Origin: an uncultured Bacteroides sp.
GTDB lineage: Bacteria; Bacteroidota; Bacteroidia; Bacteroidales; Bacteroidaceae
Length of the DNA stretch: 64,000 nt
Direction of reading: 5' to 3'
NCBI RefSeq assembly: GCF_963678845.1
Contig: NZ_OY787466.1
Location: 434,001 to 498,000 of the forward strand
This document shows, in pieces, positions 18,648-26,068 of this stretch; positions within the stretch are counted from its first letter, which is position 1; each line of letters opens with the position of its first letter. A program made the position numbers and the translations under genes. Below the pieces are notes generated by a model. That model did not search any database and had not been told where the DNA came from. It saw only the letters and a list, made by a program, of their open reading frames with translations.

Positions 18648-19229
18648 TTATTCTTTTAATGGTAATTTATTTTGTGATTTAATAGATGGCTTATAAATAT
18701 ATTGTTTGTTATAATCAATTATATATTTATTCTTAGATAGAAAATCCGATCCAATAATTCCAATGATATCATAACCTGTAAGATTTATTTTTTCTCTTAA
18801 TGACTTAATGTCCAGCATCATGAATTCGTGTGCTACTCCATTTATGGGAAGCTTGATTGTATATGAAGCACTGGCGCTTGTTTTTTCTGAAAAAGACTGT
18901 AATCGGATAAAATCAATTTTTCGGATGTATTCAATTATATCTTCATGATTATAAATCCATGTGGAATCAATAATTGAAAAGGTAGCTCCGGTATCAATGA
19001 TGAAATATTTTCTTCCGTAAAATCCAAGATACAATTTCACGATAGGTATATTGTTTCTTGAACCAACGCCAATGAATCGAATAGAATCTGTACTGAAAAA
19101 TTTCACAGAATCTTTCAGCGAATTTTTCATTTTATAAGAAACAGCATTGTAGTTGCTGCATCCTTTGAAAAACAGAACGAACAAAAGCCCTGTAATAATT
19201 ACAAGAATAAGCACACCGCTCTTTCTCAT
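18648..19229 (-). CDS. Retropepsin-like aspartyl protease lipoprotein
   Basis: 193 residues. The N-terminal hydrophobic stretch ends in FFKGCS, a likely lipobox. The single aspartyl-protease signature FIIDTGATFSIID (about 76-88) and the later YDIIGIIGSDFL loop match the gag-polyprotein/retropepsin-like fold that works as a homodimer. A periplasmic or surface peptidase is the natural inference; its target is unknown. It stands between the CBM48-like and repeat-protein genes with long gaps, so probably has its own promoter. Confidence 0.7.
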   Translation of the reverse strand: MRKSGVLILVIITGLLFVLFFKGCSNYNAVSYKMKNSLKDSVKFFSTDSIRFIGVGSRNNIPIVKLYLGFYGRKYFIIDTGATFSIIDSTWIYNHEDIIEYIRKIDFIRLQSFSEKTSASASYTIKLPINGVAHEFMMLDIKSLREKINLTGYDIIGIIGSDFLSKNKYIIDYNKQYIYKPSIKSQNKLPLKE

Positions 19230-19367
19230 TTTTAGTTAAATTAGTTCCACACCGCTTAAATTTAGAACAATACAAATGGATACTAAGTTTGCTTGAGAAT
19301 AGATAAATGTGCTGATTATTATAAGTTAAGGATATTTTGCTGATCAGTTAATAATTTTGGTTTTCCA

Positions 19368-20012
19368 TCAAATTTTAAGGAAAAAGTCAATATCATCATA
19401 AGAGAATCTGATCAAATCTCTTTCATATCCTCTATCTTCATCCTTCTCTCTTCTGTTATGTACATCTTTCTCATCAAATTCATATTCAAAATCATTGTTC
19501 CCAATGTAGATTAACTGCTTTGAAAAAGAATCATATTTTAGTTTCACATCACCAATCTGAGACATCTTCTCGGCAAAGAAATCATATTTAATTTCTACAT
19601 TACCTATTTTTTCTATTCGTTCAGAAGCAAAATTGTATTTAAATTCCTTGTCTCCTATTTTAGAGATTTTCTTTGATCCAAAATCGTAACCTATCACAAG
19701 ATCTCCAATTCTGGATATGTTGTTGGTAAAAAAGTCATATTCAATTTTATATCCGTCAATTCTTTTCAGACGTCCGCCTTTTGACAAATCACGTGAGGGC
19801 TCAAATCTTAAATCACCGTTTTCACATTCCGAGTCACGGTACTGGCTAATCTTCTTGATATTCCCCATTTGGTCAAACGTGATAGATGTGTCATGAAGTC
19901 TTATTCTAACAAAATAATTACCCACCAAATCGGTATAAACAGTGAGATGCTGAGCATAGGTAACTGTTGTAAATAGAAATAGAATAAATGCACTGATAAT
20001 GTATTTTTTCAT
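19368..20012 (-). CDS. Secreted protein with about five 17-residue repeats
   Basis: 214 residues with a signal peptide ending TYA. From about residue 90 to 180 a 17-residue unit of the form (I/M)xxIGDxxxKYDFxxxK is repeated about five times: RIGDLVIGYDFGSKK, KIGDKEFKYNFASER, KIGNVEIKYDFFAEK, QIGDVKLKYDSFSKQ, YIGNNDFEYEF. Each unit likely forms a beta hairpin, giving a short solenoid. The C-terminal tail is highly charged (EKDVHNRREKDEDRGYERD). I do not recognise the family and no function can be given. Confidence 0.65.
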   Translation of the reverse strand: MKKYIISAFILFLFTTVTYAQHLTVYTDLVGNYFVRIRLHDTSITFDQMGNIKKISQYRDSECENGDLRFEPSRDLSKGGRLKRIDGYKIEYDFFTNNISRIGDLVIGYDFGSKKISKIGDKEFKYNFASERIEKIGNVEIKYDFFAEKMSQIGDVKLKYDSFSKQLIYIGNNDFEYEFDEKDVHNRREKDEDRGYERDLIRFSYDDIDFFLKI

Positions 20013-20071
20013 ATTATTTTTAGTTTAGTTTTGTCTTATTCAGGGCAGTCTTTTTTGTGTAAGTGGGCATT

Positions 20072-20341
20072 TTATTTCTTCCACCTCTTAAACTCAGAAA
20101 ATGCTTCTTTCATCATAACAATAGCTTGTTCCCGGGTAATGGGCTTTTCAAGACCTTTGTTAAACTCGTCAAGAAACTCCACACAATGAAGAATCATTTC
20201 ATCCATTGTGTAATCCTGAGTGAATTCTCCCTTCTGGAAGCAGTATGTGCAGTAATCATTGTTGTGGCTACCGTCGGCATTTGTACCAAGTAACTCTTCG
20301 GATGGCATAGGCATCCCGCAGCTTTGACATATTCTTTCCAT
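20072..20341 (-). CDS. Small zinc-ribbon domain protein
   Basis: 89 residues beginning MERICQSCGMPM, with CxxC at 5-8 and CTYC near 31-34, the putative zinc-ribbon_2 domain; the remainder is helical (MDEMILHCVEFLDEF...). Such proteins are widespread small cytoplasmic proteins of unknown role, often noted near stress or transport genes. It is followed on the same strand, 66 bp upstream, by a one-cluster Fe-S protein gene. Confidence 0.8.
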   Translation of the reverse strand: MERICQSCGMPMPSEELLGTNADGSHNNDYCTYCFQKGEFTQDYTMDEMILHCVEFLDEFNKGLEKPITREQAIVMMKEAFSEFKRWKK

Positions 20342-20407
20342 GATAATGTATTTTTATATTTACCTGCAAATATAATTATTTTTTAATTATGCTACTGTAA
20401 ATTTGCA

Positions 20408-20635
20408 CTATTCTTCTCCTTCATTCCAATAAAATTCCAAAGCACCGGATGGACATTTCTTTACTGTTTCTATAATCTTCTCAGTTGAAGCGTTTTCTAA
20501 TTTTATCCAAGGTTTCTCACAAGGCTGGAACACATCCGGGCTGTTATTAACACAATTACCTGAATGTTCGCACTTCTGTGGTTCCCAAACAACAGTTATT
20601 TCACCGTTGCTAAAGTAATGTTTTTTGTTTTCCAT
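20408..20635 (-). CDS. YjdI-like (4Fe-4S) mono-cluster protein
   Basis: 75 residues of the Fer4_19/YjdI family: EITVVWEPQKCEHSGNCVNNSPDVF, then the Cys in VKKCPSGAL. Four cysteines (in CEHSGNC, and KKCPSG plus PCEKPW) are available, consistent with a single Fe-S cluster. Function unknown; a cytoplasmic electron carrier or sensor is plausible. In many genomes the YjdI partner is a small GNAT protein (YjdJ-like); one such gene does occur about 10 kb away at 31221. Confidence 0.8.
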   Translation of the reverse strand: MENKKHYFSNGEITVVWEPQKCEHSGNCVNNSPDVFQPCEKPWIKLENASTEKIIETVKKCPSGALEFYWNEGEE

Positions 20636-20675
20636 ATTGTATGTTTATTAGATAGATTATTCTGAAGTAGCGAAA

Positions 20676-20704
20676 AGGCAATCTGTAATTTATGCAGATT
20701 GCCT
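20676..20704 (-). terminator. Terminator of the 71-residue gene
   Basis: Perfect arms AGGCAATCTG (20676-20685) and CAGATTGCCT (20695-20704), followed on the minus strand by TTTTCG. It lies after the stop codon at 20766. Confidence 0.65.
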
Positions 20705-20765
20705 GATTAAGTGGTATGAGACCTTACTGATACATTGTAAATCAGCTTTGCTACATTGTAACATT

Positions 20766-20981
20766 TCATTCTTGTTTTGTTACTACATTCTTTAGTTGTT
20801 CTTTCAACTCTTCAGCTTTGCATTTTGCAGCATCTACAACATCTTTAAGCTCACTCTTTGATTTAGTGAAACATTTATCAGCATATTCGCCAACGCATTC
20901 AAACTTACCGTCATCCTGCAATTTACGGATAATATACCCTAATGTACATCCAATAGCTAACCCCCAAATAACTCCTTTCAT
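20766..20981 (-). CDS. Small YtxH-like membrane-anchored protein
   Basis: 71 residues. An N-terminal hydrophobic segment GVIWGLAIGCTLGYIIRK (about 3-20) is followed by a charged, Lys/Glu-rich helix (SKSELKDVVDAAKCKAEELKEQL), the layout of YtxH-type small stress-associated proteins. Three cysteines are spread over the soluble part. Function is unknown. It is separated from its neighbours by a terminator. Confidence 0.6.
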   Translation of the reverse strand: MKGVIWGLAIGCTLGYIIRKLQDDGKFECVGEYADKCFTKSKSELKDVVDAAKCKAEELKEQLKNVVTKQE

Positions 20982-21046
20982 AGTTTTTAGTTTTTAATAG
21001 ATTGGTAGAATAGGTGAACTAAAAATATAACATATAGAGTGCCTGG

Positions 21047-21078
21047 TTTGTTTTTATGCTGAACATATTATATATTTG
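21047..21078 (+). promoter_or_regulatory. Bacteroides-type promoter of the ferredoxin gene
   Basis: TTTG at 21047-21050 and TATATTTG at 21071-21078 with a 20-bp spacer match the -33/-7 consensus well. The predicted transcription start, about 21085, leaves a short leader before the ATG at 21124 and excludes the upstream in-frame TTG. Confidence 0.75.
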
Positions 21079-21123
21079 TTTGTTATCAAAATGATTGTTT
21101 TAACCCCTAAAAAATTATATAGT

Positions 21124-21321
21124 ATGCCAATAAAAAAAGTATGGCTTGATGAGAGCGAAAATGAGTGTATCTCTTGTGGACTGTGTGAAGCAACGTGTCC
21201 CGAAGTATTTGAGGTGCCCGATAAAATGGTTGTAAAACCAGGTGTTGATTTTAATCAGTATGAAGAAGATATAATTAATGCAGCAGAAGGTTGCCCCAGT
21301 GAAGTTATTAAATACGAATAA
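21124..21321 (+). CDS. Single-cluster [4Fe-4S]-type ferredoxin
   Basis: 65 residues from MPIKKVWLDE. The motif CISCGLCEATCPEVF provides C-x2-C-x2-C-x3-C-P, with a final Cys in EGCPSEVI, so one cluster of the bacterial ferredoxin type is expected. It is a soluble electron carrier. The frame is open from 21076 but the promoter overlaps that stretch, so the ATG at 21124 is used. The gene is convergent with plsC, and the gap between them contains a cluster of 14-bp repeats. Confidence 0.83.
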   Translation: MPIKKVWLDESENECISCGLCEATCPEVFEVPDKMVVKPGVDFNQYEEDIINAAEGCPSEVIKYE

Positions 21322-21340
21322 ATAATTTTTTTTCTTGAGT

Positions 21341-21458
21341 TTATCTGCTACCTGCTACTAAAATGATACTAATCTTTTGATAACTAGTTTTATAAGTTAG
21401 TAGCAGATAAACTTTCTATACAATTTATCTGCTACTAACATTTGCTATCTGCTACTAA
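21341..21458. repeat. Left cluster of TTAGTAGCAGATAA repeats
   Basis: Four units of the 14-mer TTAGTAGCAGATAA: inverted and imperfect at 21341-21354 (with an extra CTGCTACTA behind it), forward at 21397-21410, inverted at 21425-21438 and inverted (CT instead of TT at its start) at 21445-21458. The forward and the third unit form a perfect 14-bp stem. The last two start 20 bp apart. The cluster lies between the convergent ferredoxin and plsC genes. The same unit recurs at 24692-24774. Confidence 0.8.
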
Positions 21459-21471
21459 CCAGGAATTCCAA

Positions 21472-22206
21472 TTATACTATGATTTTGGAAACAACAGCCT
21501 GTTCCGTTTTCTCTAGCAGTGTTTCAAAGTCGTATTCGCTCACTTTTATAGGAGTATGAACCGTAAATGATAAGCTGTTGCCAATTCCCAGCGGGAAAGA
21601 ACCATATTGAAACATTTTCCAGGAGTTGTTAATTGTAACAGGTACCACATAGGCACTTGGTGCATATTTACATAAAATCTTCACACCATTAGGAGAAAAT
21701 CTTTTTGGCTTTCCATTTTTAGAACGGGTACCTTCCGGGAAAATTACCGCCGAACGACAATTTGTCTCAATATATACGCCCAGTTTTTTTATAGCAGGCA
21801 ATGATTGTTTCGGATTCTTTCGGTCAATCAACACCGAACCTCCGTGATTTAAATTGAAAGAGATACTTGGAATGCCTTTTCCCAACTCAATCTTGCTAAC
21901 AAACTTGGGGTGAAACTTTCTGAAAAACCAAACGAATCCCATAATATCAAAAAGACTCTGGTGGTTCGACACAAAAATCAACGGTTTACCTTTGGGAATG
22001 AGGTCTATGTTTTCAACCTTAGAAAATGAAAACGTAAAGGACATTGTTTTTAGCAGACAAAAGCCTAAATAGTCTACACTTTTTTTATGTGCTTCGTATC
22101 CAAACCATTTTAGGCAAACCCACTGAATGGGGTGAAACACACAGACTATTAACAAAAAGAAAAAATAAGTAAGTAATGATAAAGGGTAAGATAATAGCTT
22201 TTTCAT
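21472..22206 (-). CDS. plsC: 1-acyl-sn-glycerol-3-phosphate acyltransferase
   Basis: 244 residues of the PlsC/LPLAT family. N-terminal membrane helix (LLTYFFFLLIVCVFHPI). Catalytic NHQSLFD (H-x4-D) at about 81-87 and the substrate-binding FPEGTRSKNGKP at about 155-166 are both present. It transfers an acyl chain to lysophosphatidic acid at the inner membrane in phospholipid synthesis. A -7-like TATTTTTG reads leftward at 22231-22224. It is flanked by unrelated genes, so it is probably monocistronic. Confidence 0.9.
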   Translation of the reverse strand: MKKLLSYPLSLLTYFFFLLIVCVFHPIQWVCLKWFGYEAHKKSVDYLGFCLLKTMSFTFSFSKVENIDLIPKGKPLIFVSNHQSLFDIMGFVWFFRKFHPKFVSKIELGKGIPSISFNLNHGGSVLIDRKNPKQSLPAIKKLGVYIETNCRSAVIFPEGTRSKNGKPKRFSPNGVKILCKYAPSAYVVPVTINNSWKMFQYGSFPLGIGNSLSFTVHTPIKVSEYDFETLLEKTEQAVVSKIIV

Positions 22207-22364
22207 TTTCTAAAAATTTTCTGCAAAAATATAAATTTAATAGATATCTTCCACCACTTTGTTGTGTTAAATCAATGCACAGAATAATAAAATCTGGGCT
22301 TCATGTTTCCTGGCTATTGTTATGGCATCTTATTTAATCAGTTACTCATTTCTTCCGCTTTAGC

Positions 22365-22460
22365 TAAGTGAGCCTTCATCTGTGAACCCATGAGCCCTCA
22401 GTTGAGAACCCATGGGTCTTCATCTGTGAACCCATGGGTTCTCAACTGAGGGCTCACTTA
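22365..22460. repeat. Large nested palindrome upstream of VirE-type gene
   Basis: A perfect 27-bp inverted repeat has arms at 22391-22417 and 22430-22456 around a 12-base loop. The loop start plus right arm (CTTCATCTGTGAACCCATG, 22418-22436) is a direct copy of 22373-22391 apart from its first bases, and TAAGTGAGCC (22365-22374) pairs with GGCTCACTTA (22451-22460). Alternative stems are thus possible. The region is non-coding, far more GC-rich than its surroundings, and lies about 100 bp upstream of the VirE promoter. Confidence 0.85.
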
Positions 22461-22556
22461 TATCTCTTTACAAATTGGACTAACTTATTAGGGAAAATTA
22501 GTTAATCTTATAGGTGCTTTATAGTAAAAAATAATTAAAATAAAATGCATATTTTA

Positions 22557-22589
22557 TTTGGATTTCGTATCCTTTTTGCATTATCTTTA
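22557..22589 (+). promoter_or_regulatory. Bacteroides-type promoter of VirE gene
   Basis: TTTG (22557-22560), a 21-bp spacer and TATCTTTA (22582-22589) form a near-consensus promoter. The first in-frame ATG of the gene overlaps the -7 box, so it cannot be translated from this transcript and the ATG at 22613 is preferred. Confidence 0.7.
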
Positions 22590-22612
22590 TGCCACAAATA
22601 AATGAAACAGAT

Positions 22613-24718
22613 ATGAATATAACACAGATTAGAAGCTACGGAGAGAAGAAAACACAACGTATGGTAAAGCTTGCTGCTTTATTAGATAGTATGCAGAATG
22701 ATACTAATGAGCAGTCTGTTTTAACTATGCGACATTCTTTACAAGTGTGCGGAGATACCGAGCGCAATATTTATGCAAAAAAGCTCCCGCAGCTACTATT
22801 TGCCGCTGCATTTAAGAAAGAGAACGAAACGCAAGTGATGAAGGAGTACAACGGACTGGTTTTGCTGGAAGTTAATAACCTTTCCGGCATGGATGAGGCT
22901 GCAAACGTTCGCCATCTTGCATCGGAATTTCCACAAACACTGGCTGCATTTATTGGCTCCACGGGGAAGAGTGTGAAAATACTTGTGCCGTTTACCCTTC
23001 CCGATGGCAGTTTGCCGCAAACATACAGGGAAGCGGAGCTGTTTCATGCGCACGCATACCGTCTGGCGGTAAGGCTTTATCAACCGCAGATACCTTATTC
23101 TATTGCACTTAATAAACCAACATTGGAGCATTGTTGCCGTTTCTCCTATGATCCCGAACTATACTTTGCGCCCCATGCGCATGCCATTCAGCAGAAACAG
23201 CCCACGGACATGCCTGCCGAAACCACTTATCAGGAGGCGGTGCAGGAAGAAAGCAATCCGTTGCAGCGACTCATCCCGGGATATGAGCGAAACCGAGCCA
23301 TCTCCACGCTGTTTGAAACTTCATTAAATGCCGCGCTGAGTGAAACTTCCGGTCTTTCCAATGAGGAAGGAGTGAAGCCGCTTTTGGTGGCACTGGCTAA
23401 TAACAGTTTCAAGTCGGGCATTCCCGAAGAGGAAGTGGTGAATGGTGCAATACTTCATCTTGACCTGAAAGATCAGGAAGTAGAAGTGAGGCAAACCATT
23501 CACAATGCTTATCTTATCGGGAAGAATTTTGGCGGAAAGCCTTGCATTCGCCCCGAGCAGACTATGGCCATGAAAGCCGATGAATTCATGAAGCGCCGCT
23601 ACGAGTTCCGATATAACACACAAACCACCGAAGTGGAATACAGGGAGCGCAACACATTCTTTTTCGATTTTCGTCCCATCACCGACAGGGCGCTGAACAG
23701 CATTGCCCTCAATGCCCAGTTTGAAGGTCTGCAACTGTGGGACAGAGACGTGAAACGATATGTTTACTCAGACCGCGTGCCCCTATTTTCACCCATTGAA
23801 CACTATCTTTCCGCACTTCCCAAGTGGGACGGGAAAGATCGTATCCGCACTTTTGCCAATGCCGTGCCATGTGATAATCCGCATTGGGCCGACTTTTTTC
23901 ACCGCTGGTTTCTCTGCATGACTGCCCATTGGCGAGGAACAGACAAAAAATACGCCAATAGCACATCACCGTTGCTCGTGGGTCCGCAAGGATATGGCAA
24001 GTCCACCTTTTGCCTCAATATCCTTCCGCCACAGTTGCGCACCTATTACACAGACAGCATCGACTTCAGCAAGAAGCGCGATGCCGAGCTCTCCCTAAAT
24101 AGGTTTGCGCTGATCAACATTGATGAGTTCGACCAGGTAAGTGCAAGTAACCAGGCCTTTCTGAAGCACATTCTTCAGAAACCGGTGGTGAACACCCGCA
24201 AACCGCACAAGACCGCCGTGCAGGAGCTTCGCCGTTATGCATCATTCATAGCCACAAGTAATCATGCCGATCTGCTGACCGATAAATCCGGTGGCCGTCG
24301 TTTCATCTGCATCCTGCTAACCGGGAAGATAGACGACACGCAAGTTATTAACCACGAGCAACTCTACGCCCAGGCAATCAGTGAGATACAAAGTGGAGAG
24401 CGCTATTGGTTTAATGCCGACGATGAAGCCATACTAATGAAGAAGAATCAGGAGTTTGAGCAAACCCCAGCCGCCGAACAACTCTTCCAGCAATATTATC
24501 GCACCTCCGCAGCAGGTGAGGAGAGTCAGAAACTTCTTGCTGTAGAAATTTTTACTCAGCTGCAGAAGAAAAGCGGCATCAAGCTCACCGCCACAAACGC
24601 CATTCATTTCGGCCGTATCCTCAGAAAACTGAATATTCCTAACCGAAGGATTAACGGGAATACTTATTATGATGTTGCTGAATGCCAGAATTTAGTAGCA
24701 GATAGCCCTGTTTTGTAG
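22613..24718 (+). CDS. BT4734/VirE-family primase-helicase-like protein
   Basis: About 701 residues. The N-terminal ~300 residues match the BT4734/BF3469 primase-like domain (SYGEKKTQRMVKLAALLDSM; the AFIGSTGKSVKILV and NKPTLEHCCRFSYDPE segments), the remainder is the VirE/VapE P-loop domain with Walker A GPQGYGKS (about 457-464) and Walker B FALINIDEFD (about 499-508). Such proteins resemble primase-helicases of mobile DNA. Its codons are visibly more GC-rich than those of neighbours, hinting at separate ancestry. The usual companions (DUF4248, HU-like, amidase) are absent. The C-terminal LVADS and the stop codon are encoded inside two copies of the TAGTAGCAGATAA repeat. Confidence 0.85.
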   Translation: MNITQIRSYGEKKTQRMVKLAALLDSMQNDTNEQSVLTMRHSLQVCGDTERNIYAKKLPQLLFAAAFKKENETQVMKEYNGLVLLEVNNLSGMDEAANVRHLASEFPQTLAAFIGSTGKSVKILVPFTLPDGSLPQTYREAELFHAHAYRLAVRLYQPQIPYSIALNKPTLEHCCRFSYDPELYFAPHAHAIQQKQPTDMPAETTYQEAVQEESNPLQRLIPGYERNRAISTLFETSLNAALSETSGLSNEEGVKPLLVALANNSFKSGIPEEEVVNGAILHLDLKDQEVEVRQTIHNAYLIGKNFGGKPCIRPEQTMAMKADEFMKRRYEFRYNTQTTEVEYRERNTFFFDFRPITDRALNSIALNAQFEGLQLWDRDVKRYVYSDRVPLFSPIEHYLSALPKWDGKDRIRTFANAVPCDNPHWADFFHRWFLCMTAHWRGTDKKYANSTSPLLVGPQGYGKSTFCLNILPPQLRTYYTDSIDFSKKRDAELSLNRFALINIDEFDQVSASNQAFLKHILQKPVVNTRKPHKTAVQELRRYASFIATSNHADLLTDKSGGRRFICILLTGKIDDTQVINHEQLYAQAISEIQSGERYWFNADDEAILMKKNQEFEQTPAAEQLFQQYYRTSAAGEESQKLLAVEIFTQLQKKSGIKLTATNAIHFGRILRKLNIPNRRINGNTYYDVAECQNLVADSPVL

Positions 24719-24774
24719 CAGATAATCAGGATTTAGTAGCAGATGAAAGGTTAAACTTTTTTATCTGCTACTAG
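24692..24774. repeat. Right cluster of TTAGTAGCAGATAA repeats
   Basis: Units at 24692-24705, 24712-24725 (one mismatch), 24733-24746 (forward, spaced 20 and 21 bp) and inverted at 24761-24774. The first lies in the last codons of the VirE gene and the second contains its stop codon. The third and fourth can form a stem just ahead of the terminator hairpin. Confidence 0.8.
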
Positions 24775-24777
24775 CTG

Positions 24778-24801
24778 AAAGCCCTTTTGTGAGGGCTTTT
24801 T
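24778..24801 (+). terminator. Rho-independent terminator of VirE gene
   Basis: AAAGCCCT (24778-24785) pairs with AGGGCTTT (24792-24799) and is followed by further T residues. Confidence 0.8.
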
Positions 24802-24961
24802 GTGCGTTTTGGTGGGGGATGGGGGAGATGGATTGGGGAAATTACGATAAATTGTGGAACGATTATTTTATAATAGACAAGCAAGGTATAATATCTCCTT
24901 TTTTATCAAGTAAAATCACTCTATAGTTAAATATGTATATTGTAATAAACTTTAAAGTGGA

Positions 24962-24969
24962 TATCTTTG
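24962..24969 (+). promoter_or_regulatory. -7 box for the SocA/MqsA-like gene
   Basis: TATCTTTG matches TAnnTTTG; ATTG at 24939-24942 gives a 19-bp spacing to a weak -33. The start codon is about 45 bp downstream. Confidence 0.5.
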
Positions 24970-25012
24970 TTTTGTTGACTAGAAATTCTTTCTTTTGTTT
25001 TCAAAACAACAA

Positions 25013-26014
25013 ATGAATATGGAAAAATATGTAGATATGGTTAGTCCTTTTACCGGTGGAAAGGTTAAGGAGTTTAGTACTGTAGAAGAACATGAGTTCC
25101 GAAAAGAAACATATTCGGTACATGTTTGCTATTATATGTGCGAAGACACCGGGGAAAAGTTTACTACTACGGAACAGGACGAACTTTTATTCAACGATCT
25201 CTATTCTCAGTATAGAGTAAAACATGGTATTCCTTTCCCTGAAGAAATCAAGGAAATCCGATTACGCTATAAGCTGAATTACTCCCAAATAACAAGAATA
25301 TTAGGATTTGGAGCTAATCAGTATGCTCAATATGAAAATGGACAAATACCATCAGAATCAAATGGGAAAATGATTCTGGCTATACAAAGCAAACAAGTGA
25401 TTTTAGGACTTCTGGAAGCTAGTAAAGAGGAATTTGAGATAGACGAATATCTAAAAATATCAGAAGTAATAAGTTGTGCTTCCGATAAAGTAATGTGTTC
25501 AGCACAACAGAGTCTTTTTTATAAAGATATTAAGCGTTCTGTTTATAATGGTTTCAAGCAGCCTAATGTGCAAAAGCTTATGGAAATGATAAAATACTTT
25601 GTCTGTAATTCCAAATCCATATTTCCTACAAAATTGAATAAAGAAATGTTTTATGCCGATTTTTATCATTACAAGCGTTTCGGCATTTCAATCAGCGGAC
25701 TTAATTATCAGGCTATTCAATTTGGGCCGGTTCCGGTTCATTATAATACCATTTATGATAACATTGATAGCATAAACAAAGAAATAGTACTTGCTCACGA
25801 TATGGAAAGTACACGTTTAACTTGTGATGAATATGATTTATCGTTGTTTGATGAAAAAGAAAAAGAGACTTTGGAAGCTATTGTTCGTATCATTCAGCCT
25901 ATGAAAACGGATGAGATTGTAGCCGAAAGTCACAAAGAAGATGCATGGATCAATTATTCTCAGGAAAATAAATTGATTCCATATTCTGAAGCTTTTAGTT
26001 TGAGACTAATTTAG
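25013..26014 (+). CDS. MqsA-like HTH plus SocA/Panacea (DUF4065) antitoxin-type protein
   Basis: About 333 residues from the ATG at 25013 (25019 also possible; the frame extends to a TTG at 24995). Residues ~1-60 resemble the MqsA/YgiT zinc domain but have SPFTGG and CEDTGEKFTTTEQDE in place of two CxxC pairs, so zinc binding looks lost. Residues ~70-120 are an HTH (IREIRLRYKLNYSQITRILGFGANQY-like, then YENGQIPS). Residues ~175-330 match the SocA/Panacea domain (VQKLMEMIKYFV...KLNKEMFYADFYHYKRFG; AIQFGPVPVHY). The Panacea domain neutralises varied toxins in type II TA systems. No toxin gene lies on the same strand beside it; it converges on the ATPase-HNH operon. Confidence 0.83.
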   Translation: MNMEKYVDMVSPFTGGKVKEFSTVEEHEFRKETYSVHVCYYMCEDTGEKFTTTEQDELLFNDLYSQYRVKHGIPFPEEIKEIRLRYKLNYSQITRILGFGANQYAQYENGQIPSESNGKMILAIQSKQVILGLLEASKEEFEIDEYLKISEVISCASDKVMCSAQQSLFYKDIKRSVYNGFKQPNVQKLMEMIKYFVCNSKSIFPTKLNKEMFYADFYHYKRFGISISGLNYQAIQFGPVPVHYNTIYDNIDSINKEIVLAHDMESTRLTCDEYDLSLFDEKEKETLEAIVRIIQPMKTDEIVAESHKEDAWINYSQENKLIPYSEAFSLRLI

Positions 26015-26025
26015 GGACAATCCTA

Positions 26026-26059
26026 ATTCTAAAGGCCTCGAATTCGATGCCTTTAGAAT
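26026..26059. terminator. Bidirectional terminator between convergent genes
   Basis: ATTCTAAAGGC (26026-26036) pairs with GCCTTTAGAAT (26049-26059) around a loop containing the palindrome TCGAATTCGA. It separates the SocA-type gene from the ATPase gene. Confidence 0.7.
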
Positions 26060-26068
26060 ATGAAGTTT

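Noticed and set aside
22589..22612. ATG at 22589 as start of the VirE protein
   Set aside because: It overlaps the -7 box of the promoter, so the transcript starts after it.
21341..24774. CRISPR array for the TTAGTAGCAGATAA units
   Set aside because: Units are short, mixed in orientation, few in number and lack regular unique spacers or cas genes.
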